A stretch of DNA of 64,000 nt from a bacterium (GTDB lineage: Bacteria > Zhuqueibacterota > Zhuqueibacteria > Zhuqueibacterales > Zhuqueibacteraceae), in NCBI GenBank assembly GCA_023150945.1, contig JAKLJX010000003.1, positions 287,164 to 351,163 on the forward strand. The letters are read 5' to 3'. Positions 16,738 to 24,761 of the stretch are shown here, piece after piece; position 1 is the first letter of the stretch; each line of letters begins with the position of its first letter. The notes under the pieces were generated by a model, which did no database searches, was not told where the DNA came from, and saw only the letters and a program-made list of their open reading frames with translations. Position numbers and translations under genes: made by a program.

Positions 16738-18132
16738 TCAGCCCTTCAATACGGCTACCGGCCGCAGCCGAACGACGGGCTGCGCCAGGCCCAGCGCCGC
16801 CATCGCGGCAACGACCTGCGAAACATCTTTGAACGAGCTGGGCGCTTGCTCGGCGAGGTTGCCTTCGCCATAGCGATACAGGCGAATGTTCTTGGTTTCA
16901 AGCTCGCGCACAACGAGCTGTTCGGTGAAAGCGGCCACGGCTTCCGGCTTGTCCAGCACGCGGCCGGCGCCGTGATTGACGGAATAGAATGTTTCGACCG
17001 CCCCCTCCGCCGCGACGCCGACGTACGAGGCATGTCCCATCGAGCCGGGAATCGGCAGGGGCTGGCCGGTGTGGCTGAAGAGCGCATGGTCGCGCAGGCG
17101 TGACGCCGGCAGCGCGCGGCTGGCGCCGTGCCGATGCACCCACAACCTCTCGCCGCGCCATTCCTCCGGCTTGATGCTGACGTGGGCGCAATCATACAAC
17201 AGCGGCAAGGACAGCGAATCGTCGCGCAACACGTGGCGCACCGCCGCGCGCAGCCGCTCGGTGAGCGCGATGCGATTGGCAAAACCGAAGTTGGAGGCTG
17301 CCGCAATCGCGCGCAGATATTCCTGCGCGATCTCCGCTTCCACCGGCATCGACCAAATCGGCGTGCCGCGCGTCATGGCCTGCATGAAGCTCGCCTCCTC
17401 CTCCCAGCTTGCCAAATAGCCCTTCATGGTCTTGCTGCCTACGCTGCGCGAGCCGGTGTGCAGCATGAACAGCGCCCGGCCCGGCACCAGGCCGAGACGG
17501 CGGGCCATTTCCGGCGCGAGCACTTCGACGATTTCCTGCAGTTCGAGAAAATGATTGCCGTCGCCAAGGGTGCTGTAACAGCGCCGGCCTTTCTTGAGCG
17601 CCTGCTTGGGCAGGCAGGCCAGAATCTTCTCCGCCTGCGCGCTATCGGTCGCCTGGGTGCCGCGATCTTCGATGCAGCTCATTTCTTCCTCGCTGAGACC
17701 GTAGCGCTTCTGGCTCCACGCTCCGCCCTGCACCAGCAGTTCGGCGAGTTCCTCCTTGTTGAGAATGTCGGGTTCATGCTCGAAGACCGGAATCGTTCGC
17801 TGCAACTCGGCGAAAAGCTCGTCGAGCACGGCGGGCGTGAGTTCCCGCACTTCGATATCACTGCGAATCATGCGCATGCCGCAGCAAATGCCGGTGTCCA
17901 CCGCGCGCGGCACGATGACGGATTTGGAGGCCACCACGGTGCCGGTCGGGCTGAGGTTACGGCTCTTGCGATGAATGTCCGGCAGCACGCCGACATAATG
18001 ATCCAATCCCGGCGTTGCGGCCAGCACCTGCAACTGCGCCAGCGTTTCCGCATCGGGCATCATCTCGGGTGTGAGGAAGAACTTGATGGGCAATTCGCCG
18101 CTTTTGGGCTGCTTTGCAATCGGATGTGCCAT
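16738..18132 (-). CDS. rtcB: Divergent RtcB-family RNA ligase
   Basis: 464 residues, close to the usual length. Recognisable RtcB blocks are VLPDIHRK, LGDGNHFLELQE, FMLHTGSRSVGSK, YDCAHVSIKPEEW, HRHGASRALP, IPGSMGHASYVG and NHGAGRVLDK. The guanylylated His is present at about residue 387. The first metal motif differs: AVDTGICCGM (D79 to G85) is two residues longer than the usual VDIGCGM, and the Asp-Cys spacing is shifted. RtcB joins 2',3'-cyclic phosphate (or 3'-phosphate) and 5'-OH RNA ends using GTP and Mn. Here it lies between a two-component system and the glycosyl/kinase cluster on the same strand, with no archease or tRNA gene nearby. Confidence 0.88.
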   Translation of the reverse strand: MAHPIAKQPKSGELPIKFFLTPEMMPDAETLAQLQVLAATPGLDHYVGVLPDIHRKSRNLSPTGTVVASKSVIVPRAVDTGICCGMRMIRSDIEVRELTPAVLDELFAELQRTIPVFEHEPDILNKEELAELLVQGGAWSQKRYGLSEEEMSCIEDRGTQATDSAQAEKILACLPKQALKKGRRCYSTLGDGNHFLELQEIVEVLAPEMARRLGLVPGRALFMLHTGSRSVGSKTMKGYLASWEEEASFMQAMTRGTPIWSMPVEAEIAQEYLRAIAAASNFGFANRIALTERLRAAVRHVLRDDSLSLPLLYDCAHVSIKPEEWRGERLWVHRHGASRALPASRLRDHALFSHTGQPLPIPGSMGHASYVGVAAEGAVETFYSVNHGAGRVLDKPEAVAAFTEQLVVRELETKNIRLYRYGEGNLAEQAPSSFKDVSQVVAAMAALGLAQPVVRLRPVAVLKG

Positions 18133-18249
18133 GATTGTTTCCGTCTGTTTCCTGAGTGGGACGGCTGGGTTTCTGCGCTCCTGAAGAACCGCCCGGGCGC
18201 TTTCTTCATTGCTGAACAGACATTGCTTACTACCGGCATCGCGCCGCGC

Positions 18250-19305
18250 TTACCGAACGCTGGCAAGAATATCTTCCACTACTGCCGCCACGCCGGCGCT
18301 GCGATCGATGCCGAGCGCGAAGCAGCGTGCGCTTTGCGCGAAGCGGCGCACCGCCTCCACGCGGCGAAAGGCCTGTCCGGGCTGTGGCCAATGCAGATCG
18401 AGCGCCGCGGCATACCAGCCGTAATCATCCAGCTCCAGTGTCAAGCGATTCATCGCTATGATCTTCTCCGCCGCGGCTTCCGCCGTGATCTCGTGAACGC
18501 AGCGCTGCGGCGTGAATTGCGGCAGAAACAAGGCCGCCGGCCGGCTGCTGGCCGTCTGCGCCGCCGCTTCGAAGTGAAAGAGGGATTTTTCCTTCAGCCC
18601 CTCGGGAAAGGCCATGGGAATCAGGCGGCTCGCACGCTCGCCCAGCATGTGCCGGCTGTCCGGATTCAGGCGAATCGGCTCATAGCAGGGATACACGAAC
18701 TCGCCTTCGGTGAGAATAATGTTCTCCGCGATCAGCTCGAGGCCGGGTTGCTGCATGAGCGCGACGCAGGTCGTGGTCTTGCCGACCCCGCCCAATCCGC
18801 CGATCAAGAGACTGCCGTGGCCGGTCGCCAGCGCTGAGGCATGCAGCGCCACCCAGCCGCGTGTGCGCTCCAATTGCCAGAGCAGCGGATAATAGACGAG
18901 ATAGCTCATCAGACTGAAGTACTTCTTGTACTCATAGTCGCGCAGGCTTTCGAGCTTCTCTTTTTTGGGATGAAACGTGTATACCACCTCGAAGTGAAAC
19001 TGCCCTTGCCCGCGCCGGAAGCGCAACTGCAGCCCCTTCATGCGCAGCGTGTTCAGCCAAATCAGCTCCTCGGCATTGCCGAGCATGCGTTTGCCGATCA
19101 CTTGCAGCGGCTGATCGCAGGCAAACGGATTGTTTTCCTCCTGCCACTCGCCTTGCGACCAGTGGCAGGTGACGGTCAGATCCGGCTTGTCGACCGGCGG
19201 CGTTGCCAGGTGGTGAAGATGCTCGGCCGCGTAAGCAATCAACGGCTCATGCGCCGAGGCGAGATTCAAGGTGGCGTCATGCAGCCGCACGCCGACAGTG
19301 TGCAT
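18250..19305 (-). CDS. HPr-kinase-like P-loop protein
   Basis: 351 residues. The C-terminal half has an HprK/P-type kinase core: WVALHASALATGHGSLLIGG leads into Walker A GGLGGVGKTT (about 169-178), and LELIAENIILTEGEFVYPCY occupies the place of the HprK LVADD motif. That position reads AEN instead of the usual acidic pair. HPr kinase homologues outside sugar regulation phosphorylate other acceptors, for example in some peptide natural-product clusters. The N-terminal half (residues 1-150) is unassigned. It is the last gene of the APH/glycosyltransferase cluster. The target is unknown; a co-encoded protein or a saccharide are both possible. Confidence 0.72.
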   Translation of the reverse strand: MHTVGVRLHDATLNLASAHEPLIAYAAEHLHHLATPPVDKPDLTVTCHWSQGEWQEENNPFACDQPLQVIGKRMLGNAEELIWLNTLRMKGLQLRFRRGQGQFHFEVVYTFHPKKEKLESLRDYEYKKYFSLMSYLVYYPLLWQLERTRGWVALHASALATGHGSLLIGGLGGVGKTTTCVALMQQPGLELIAENIILTEGEFVYPCYEPIRLNPDSRHMLGERASRLIPMAFPEGLKEKSLFHFEAAAQTASSRPAALFLPQFTPQRCVHEITAEAAAEKIIAMNRLTLELDDYGWYAAALDLHWPQPGQAFRRVEAVRRFAQSARCFALGIDRSAGVAAVVEDILASVR

Positions 19306-19354
19306 AAGAGATTCCTCGTTTTCTTTGCCCTGAAGCTGTTGTCGTGGTGTCCGC

Positions 19355-20785
19355 TCAGGCCGGCGGCCTGTTGCCCTCGGCTTGCAGCAGTTGGCCGGTC
19401 AAATCCACCATCGTTGCCGTGGCCGGCAAAGCGCGGCTCTGCGTCCAAATCGCTTCTGCCTGCCCGAGCAGCTCGCCGATTCTGTCGCGACGGCCGGCAT
19501 GATCATGCGCCATGAGTTTGCTCATCTGTTTGTTGATGAGCAGGCTGATGAGGTACCAACCGAGCTCCTCTGCAGTAATGCGATGCGGAGTTTGCTCCGC
19601 ATATCCTGCAACCAGATGCTGCGTGATCGCCAGGCGCTGGCGGGCAGTGATTTGGCCCAGACCTTCCAGGTAATAGAGGGAAGAGATCAGGTTTGCCACA
19701 TCATAAGCCGGCGGGCCCAGGCGCAGGCTGTCGAGGTCGATGAGCGCCAACTCGCCTTGATGCACGAAAATATGATTGAGGCGAAAGCTGCCGTGCAGCA
19801 ACACCTCGGGTTCGCGCGCGGACTTTGCTGCCAGCCGCCACTCGCGCCAGCAACGCAGCAGCCGCGGCCTCAGCTCGGGAACCTCCCGCTTGAGTGCGGC
19901 AAGCACCGGCCGATTTTCCCGCCATTCGCCGCGCCGGGATACGCGTTTCGGAACCCGGCGCTTGCTGCGATGAAGCTGCGCCAGCAGACTGCCGGCCTGT
20001 TTTATCAACGTCAGATCACCGGTCCGCAAGAATACTTCCCAGAGATTCTCGCCGGGCAGCTCTTCGAGAAAGATAGCCGCGTGGCGTGCATCGTATGCCA
20101 ACGGCCGCGGAAAGCGAATGGGCGGACGGCTCTCTCCCTGCGCCGGCTCCGGCCATGAGGCCCACAGTTTCACGAGATTGCGATACGATTTCTTCGCCGC
20201 CTTTTCGTCTTTGAGCTGTTTGACGATGAAGCGCAGCTCGTGCGCGCTGCCCTCCGTATTTACAACGGTAGCGCGGCCTCGACCGGTGAAGCGCTTGCCG
20301 GGAACATAGCGCAGGCTTTCCACCCCGGCCTGCGTGACTTGCCATGACGGCTCGCGGCGAGCTTCGCGCCAAACGCGGCGGAGATTGGCGGTGAGCCACT
20401 CCTGCAGCTTCGCGGGCGTGAGCAATTTGAGTTTGGGATCATTGGGAAAAGCATAGAGCAACAGCCGCAAGCGGGGCAACGAAATGACAGCCTCGCCAAG
20501 CGCCGGCTGCACCTTTGCCTTCTTCACCGCTGCACGGTATTCCTCTTCGGCTTTTTCACTGCGCACAACTTTGCCGACGTATTGTTGCTCGTGCCTGCCC
20601 TGCGTGGCGGTCGTGAGCGTGAGCGCATAGAGAACCGTTGCGCCCTTGTCAGGATCGAGCCACTTGCGGCGGATGTCGAGACCGGCGACCGTGACGTCGC
20701 CGGGATGCGCGGCGGCGAAATATGCGGCGAGATGCTCCTGCACCACGGCCGCGTCGAGTGCCGGCACAGCGGCATCGGGTTTCAT
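19355..20785 (-). CDS. APH-fold protein 1 (long form, degenerate HGD motif)
   Basis: 476 residues. N-terminal module: VLYALTLTTATQGRHEQ-YVGK, then LLLYAFPNDPKLKLL. Second N-lobe: SLRYVPGKRFTGRGRATVV with the ATP-site Lys in RFIVKQLKDEK, then FPRPLAYDARHAAIFLEELPGENL. The catalytic loop reads HGSFRLNHIF (His 331), so the usual Asp is Ser and the Mg-ligand Asn is His. The metal-binding LIDLDS (D350, D352) is kept. The fold is that of aminoglycoside phosphotransferases and maltokinases. It is one of seven paralogues in this cluster, 50 bp downstream of a glycosyltransferase. A pseudokinase or an atypical kinase is inferred. Confidence 0.8.
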   Translation of the reverse strand: MKPDAAVPALDAAVVQEHLAAYFAAAHPGDVTVAGLDIRRKWLDPDKGATVLYALTLTTATQGRHEQQYVGKVVRSEKAEEEYRAAVKKAKVQPALGEAVISLPRLRLLLYAFPNDPKLKLLTPAKLQEWLTANLRRVWREARREPSWQVTQAGVESLRYVPGKRFTGRGRATVVNTEGSAHELRFIVKQLKDEKAAKKSYRNLVKLWASWPEPAQGESRPPIRFPRPLAYDARHAAIFLEELPGENLWEVFLRTGDLTLIKQAGSLLAQLHRSKRRVPKRVSRRGEWRENRPVLAALKREVPELRPRLLRCWREWRLAAKSAREPEVLLHGSFRLNHIFVHQGELALIDLDSLRLGPPAYDVANLISSLYYLEGLGQITARQRLAITQHLVAGYAEQTPHRITAEELGWYLISLLINKQMSKLMAHDHAGRRDRIGELLGQAEAIWTQSRALPATATMVDLTGQLLQAEGNRPPA

Positions 20786-20834
20786 GGCAGTCCTCTCCTG
20801 AACACGGCGGCAAGTTTCCCGGTGCGCATGCCGC

Positions 20835-22025
20835 TCACACCTTCACCATCAATGCCTGCCGGTAAACGCGCAGCCATTCTTCGAACTCATGCTCGGTGCG
20901 CAGGTGCGCCACGCTGTTGCGGGCATTCTCGCCCAGCCGCCGGCGCAACTCCGAATCCACAACCAGCTCCTGCAAGGCCTCGAGAATTTGCGCACTCGAA
21001 CCCGGGCTGACGAGCATGCCGTTTTCGCGATGCTGGATGATCTCGGGAATCGCGCCGGCGCGCGAGCCGATCACCGCCTTGCCCATGGCCATGGCCTCGA
21101 TCATGGAAAGCGGGCAGCCTTCCGAGAACAGCGAGGGGAAAACCAGAACGTCGAACCATTGCAAATAAGCCGGCATTTGTTGATGCGGAATCTTGCCGGT
21201 GATGACGGTGCGGGCGAGCAGATCATACTCCCGTAAATAGCGCTCGTGCAGCTCACGATCATCAGCGCTGAAGTAATCGCCCACCAGCAGCAGCGAGTAA
21301 TCCACTTGGTCGCGCAACGCGGCCAGTGCTTTGAATAGATACACCAGCCCCTTCTTGTAACGGAACAGGCCGGCGGTGCCGATCACCATGCCTTTCAAAT
21401 CGAACGCGGGTTTGGCGGGGCGATCGCTGTGCGCGATGGCGATCGAATTCAGAATCACTTTGGCTTTGTGCGCCACCGGTGCGATGCCGCGGTCGGCCAG
21501 CTCCAGCAGGCTGGTCGCAACCGAGGTCACGTAGTCCGCCTGTTCCAGGGTTTGACGCACAAACGGCAGGCGCAAGGGATCGAAGGCGTACTTGCCGATG
21601 TCATTGCCGCGGATCGAAGCAATTGTTTTCACACCGTGCAGTCTGCCCACCAGCGTGGCAATGAAGGCCGCGGGATAAAGGAAGAAGCCGTGCAATACCT
21701 CGAAATGGTAGCGGCGCTGGAAATAATCCACCGCATCGAACATCTCGCGATTGTAGCGGGTCAGCACGTCGGCCTCCGAGAGGCCGAGGTGATTGTCGAA
21801 GCCGGGATGAAACACTTTGACGCGATGCACTTGCACGTTGTTTTCCAGCACGCTGGTGAAGGATTCGTCAAAGGGCAGGGCCTCGGCGTGCTTTTGTAAA
21901 GCGATGATATGCACTTCCAAACCGTGATCAGCGAGCAGGTTGGCCACGCGCTGGGCGGAATGTCCCACGCCGCCGACCTGGGGCGGATACTGTCCGGTGA
22001 CGATGGCGGTGCGCAATCCTTTCAT
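20835..22025 (-). CDS. Family 4 glycosyltransferase
   Basis: 396 residues, GT-B fold of GT4 type. N-terminal acceptor side: TGQYPPQVGGVGHSAQRVANLL. Donor side: IGTAGLFRYKKGLVYLFKAL, LLVGDYFSADD, VITGKIPHQQMPAYLQWFDV and the E-x7-E region SLFSEGCPLSMIEAMAMGKA followed by VIGSRAGAIPEII. It transfers a sugar from a nucleotide donor; donor and acceptor are not predictable. Its ATG overlaps the stop of the upstream glycosyltransferase by 4 bp, so the two are translationally coupled. Confidence 0.9.
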   Translation of the reverse strand: MKGLRTAIVTGQYPPQVGGVGHSAQRVANLLADHGLEVHIIALQKHAEALPFDESFTSVLENNVQVHRVKVFHPGFDNHLGLSEADVLTRYNREMFDAVDYFQRRYHFEVLHGFFLYPAAFIATLVGRLHGVKTIASIRGNDIGKYAFDPLRLPFVRQTLEQADYVTSVATSLLELADRGIAPVAHKAKVILNSIAIAHSDRPAKPAFDLKGMVIGTAGLFRYKKGLVYLFKALAALRDQVDYSLLLVGDYFSADDRELHERYLREYDLLARTVITGKIPHQQMPAYLQWFDVLVFPSLFSEGCPLSMIEAMAMGKAVIGSRAGAIPEIIQHRENGMLVSPGSSAQILEALQELVVDSELRRRLGENARNSVAHLRTEHEFEEWLRVYRQALMVKV

Positions 22026-23311
22026 GCCGCGGCTCCTTTCATCTGTGCTCCGGCGTCACGCAGCGCTTGGGCGTGGCGGATGATCACGGTGGCGTTGTGA
22101 TCCCACGTGCGCTCGCGTTGCACCCATGCCTGTCCGGCCTTGCCCATTTCTTTGCGGCGTTCGCGATCGTCAGCGAGTTGCTGCAGCGCCTGCCGCAACG
22201 CCGTCACATTGCCCGGCTCGTAAAGCAGACCGTTTTGTCCGGATGCCACGATTTCCGCCACCTGGCCGAGGGCGCCGGCCACCACCGGTTTGGCCATCAT
22301 CATGTACTCGTAGATCTTGATCGGCGAGAAGTAGAAATTTTCGTTGGGCGTGTAGGGCGCGACCGTGATGTCCATCGCGTCGATATAGGCGGGGATGTCG
22401 TCATACGGCACTTTGCCGGTGAACGTGACTTGTGCGCCGAGAATGTGTGTGCGCACGTGCTGCTCCAAGGCTTCGCGCTGCGGGCCATCACCGACGACGA
22501 GCAGATGCGTGTGCGCCGGCATCTGTTCGAAGGCCTGCACCAGCGTTTCGGTGCCGTGCCAGCTCTTGAGACTGCCGACGAACCCGATGACGCATTTGTC
22601 CGCAAGCTGCCACTGCGCCCGCACCGCCGGACCGCACAAACGCGAGCCGCTGCGCTGCGCTAGCCATTCGCGGCCGGCAGCCGCCACCGCCAGGAAACGC
22701 GCCGGATCCACGCCATTCGGCAACACCACAATGCGCTCGGCGGGCACACCCATGCTCAGCGCCAATTGCTTCAACTCCGTGGAAACCACCAGCAACCGGT
22801 CCGTCTCGTTCCAGATTCTCTGTTCGAGATGGCGCGCCAGGACTTTCAAATCCAGTCCACGCATTTTCTCCTGTTCGTGGCTCAGCGGCGCATTGACTTC
22901 GAGCAGGTGGGGAATGCCGAGCGTGCGCGCCAGTTTGAGGCCGGCATAGGCGAAAAGCGAGTACCGTTCATAAATCACTTCGGCCGGCATTTGCCGGAGA
23001 TAGTCGCGCGCTGCCTCATACAGGGTAAAATTATAGAGCAGGTTGCGCAATTCGTGGCGCACGCGTGTCTCGACACCGAGAAACGCATCCAACTGACTCA
23101 GCTCTTTGAACAACGCAGCGTGTGATGGCTGGGCCGGCACCGCGAGCAGCTCCGCCTCACCGGCATGCTCCTCTGCGATGGCGGAGGAGATGAGGTGCAC
23201 GGTGTGACCCTGCCGCCGCAAGGCCGCCGTCACCTCACGCACGTGAATGCTCGCGCCTTTGAAGCCGAAAACCGGCACGCCGAAATCAGCACTGAGGTAG
23301 GCAATGTTCAT
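22022..23311 (-). CDS. Family 4 glycosyltransferase
   Basis: 429 residues from ATG 23311; this start fits the MNIAYLSADFGVPVFG beta-strand opening. GT4 hallmarks: GFKGASIHVREVTAALRRQG, VVLPNGVDPARF, GFVGSLKSWHGTETLVQAFEQ, LLVVGDGPQREALEQHV, VTFTGKVPYDDIPAYIDAMD and SPIKIYEYMMMAKPVVAGA with GQVAEIV. It overlaps the next glycosyltransferase by 4 bp. A hexamer-repeat tract lies just upstream (23350-23374). Confidence 0.91.
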   Translation of the reverse strand: MNIAYLSADFGVPVFGFKGASIHVREVTAALRRQGHTVHLISSAIAEEHAGEAELLAVPAQPSHAALFKELSQLDAFLGVETRVRHELRNLLYNFTLYEAARDYLRQMPAEVIYERYSLFAYAGLKLARTLGIPHLLEVNAPLSHEQEKMRGLDLKVLARHLEQRIWNETDRLLVVSTELKQLALSMGVPAERIVVLPNGVDPARFLAVAAAGREWLAQRSGSRLCGPAVRAQWQLADKCVIGFVGSLKSWHGTETLVQAFEQMPAHTHLLVVGDGPQREALEQHVRTHILGAQVTFTGKVPYDDIPAYIDAMDITVAPYTPNENFYFSPIKIYEYMMMAKPVVAGALGQVAEIVASGQNGLLYEPGNVTALRQALQQLADDRERRKEMGKAGQAWVQRERTWDHNATVIIRHAQALRDAGAQMKGAAA

Positions 23312-23349
23312 GAAGCGTATCCTTCGGAATCTCAACTCCAATTCCCAAT

Positions 23350-23374
23350 CTTACTCCTACTCCTACTCCTACTC
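23350..23374. repeat. CTTACT/CCTACT hexamer tract
   Basis: The plus strand shows one CTTACT and three CCTACT-type units ending TACTC. The tract touches the stop codon of the minus-strand APH-fold gene at 23373. The same hexamer family builds the large hairpin at 45231-45325. On the minus strand it reads as repeated GGAGTA, which resembles ribosome-binding sites. Confidence 0.75.
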
Positions 23375-24761
23375 AACCCTGCGCCAACCACTCCTCACAC
23401 ACCTGCCAGGCATCCGCGAATTTCGCCATGATGCGATAATCGAGATTGACGACGGCGAGATGCATCTTTCCAATCCAAAACGCCAGCAGGTACCACGCCA
23501 GCCGCCGGTGCTCGAGCGGCCAGGGCACCAGCCGCGCGTAAGTCGCGCACAATTGCTCAGCCACAGCCCGCACGCGCGCGCGTTCGAGTCCTTGAGAAAA
23601 TTCCAGCAAGCGCAGCGACGCGATGAACTCCGCCAGATCAGCAAGGGGATCGCCGAGCGCCAGCGCGTCCCAGTCCAGCAATGCCAGCGCGGTGTCGTTG
23701 CCCAGCAATTGTTCCAGGCGCAACGCGCCGTGAACCGGCGTGCGTTCCCGGATGCTGCCGGCGATTTCTGCTTTGCGGCCGAGCAGGGCTGCCAGCACGG
23801 CTGCGATCGTCGGGCGATATTGCGGAAAGATCTGGAGAAAATGTCCGGCATCCAGCTCCGCGGCGGTGCTGATCGCCTCGAGCGATTCACCTTGCGGTAA
23901 ATCTGCCAGGTGACTGGTGTGCAAGCTGGCCAGCAGCGCGGCGATCTGCGTGAACAAAGGCTGCCAATCGCGTTGCGGCAGCGATTCCAGCACCGGCCGG
24001 CCGGGCCATTCCTCCTGCCAAAACGTGCTCTGTTCTTCCAGCCAAAGAATAGGCCGGGGAATCTGCAATCCGAGGCGACCGGCGCTTTCCCGGGCGTCGC
24101 CGGACTTTGGCGTGAAGGCTTGATAAGCGCGGCGCGTGTTTTCGAAATAGCGGCGGCTGGCGGCCTCGCCACAAGTCTTGCTGAAGAATGCCAGCTCGCG
24201 GGATTCGCCGGTGGCGTTGGACAGCGTGAGGTGATAGCGCAGCACACAGCGCTTGCGCGGCATGTATTTGATGCGCCGGGTGCGCACCTGCTGCACTTGC
24301 CAGCGGCCCTCCAGCCCGAATTCTTTTTGGTGCTGCTCAAACTGCGCAGCGACAAAGGCCGGCTGCACCAAGCGACGCAAGGCGGGCATTTTTTCATCAG
24401 CGGGAAAGGGCCACACCACCATGTCGCATTCCGGCCAGAAGCTCGGCGGCAAGACCGCAGCGGTCACCGGGGAAACCGCCGCGAGTGCTTTGTGAAATTG
24501 ATTCTCTGCTTTGCGCGCCACGAGAGATTTCGCAAACAGCCAATGATCCTCGCCGGACTCGAGTTGCACGCGATACAGCGCACTGACATGCTGCCCCGGC
24601 CGGTAATAGATCTTTTCGATTCCAGCGCGCAGCACGCGTTCCAACCCGCCGGCAAAGACTCGCCCCGGATGCGCATTGAACACCTCGACCATTTTTTCGG
24701 TGTCGGTCAGCGTCGGCAAATGCGGCAAATGCGGATCGGTGTAGGTGAAATCAACCGGCAT
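23373..24761 (-). CDS. APH-fold protein 2 (long form, degenerate HGD motif)
   Basis: 462 residues. First N-lobe-like hairpin: KIYYRPGQHVSALYRVQLES ending LFAKSL. Linker: VVWPFPADEKMPALRRL. Second hairpin: IKYMPRKRCVLRYHLTLS with Lys in AFFSKT, then IPRPILWLEEQSTFWQEEWPG. Catalytic loop HGALRLEQLL (His 344): the Asp is replaced by Ala and Asn by Gln. LLDWDALALGDP (D363, D365) is retained. The upstream APH gene overlaps its start by 11 bp. This is the clearest example of the duplicated N-lobe. Biochemical role unknown. Confidence 0.8.
   Translation of the reverse strand: MPVDFTYTDPHLPHLPTLTDTEKMVEVFNAHPGRVFAGGLERVLRAGIEKIYYRPGQHVSALYRVQLESGEDHWLFAKSLVARKAENQFHKALAAVSPVTAAVLPPSFWPECDMVVWPFPADEKMPALRRLVQPAFVAAQFEQHQKEFGLEGRWQVQQVRTRRIKYMPRKRCVLRYHLTLSNATGESRELAFFSKTCGEAASRRYFENTRRAYQAFTPKSGDARESAGRLGLQIPRPILWLEEQSTFWQEEWPGRPVLESLPQRDWQPLFTQIAALLASLHTSHLADLPQGESLEAISTAAELDAGHFLQIFPQYRPTIAAVLAALLGRKAEIAGSIRERTPVHGALRLEQLLGNDTALALLDWDALALGDPLADLAEFIASLRLLEFSQGLERARVRAVAEQLCATYARLVPWPLEHRRLAWYLLAFWIGKMHLAVVNLDYRIMAKFADAWQVCEEWLAQG

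Noticed and set aside
14596-18837. Two long plus-strand frames opposite the histidine kinase and RtcB/HprK-like genes
   Set aside because: Antisense shadows of clear minus-strand genes, with no recognisable domains.
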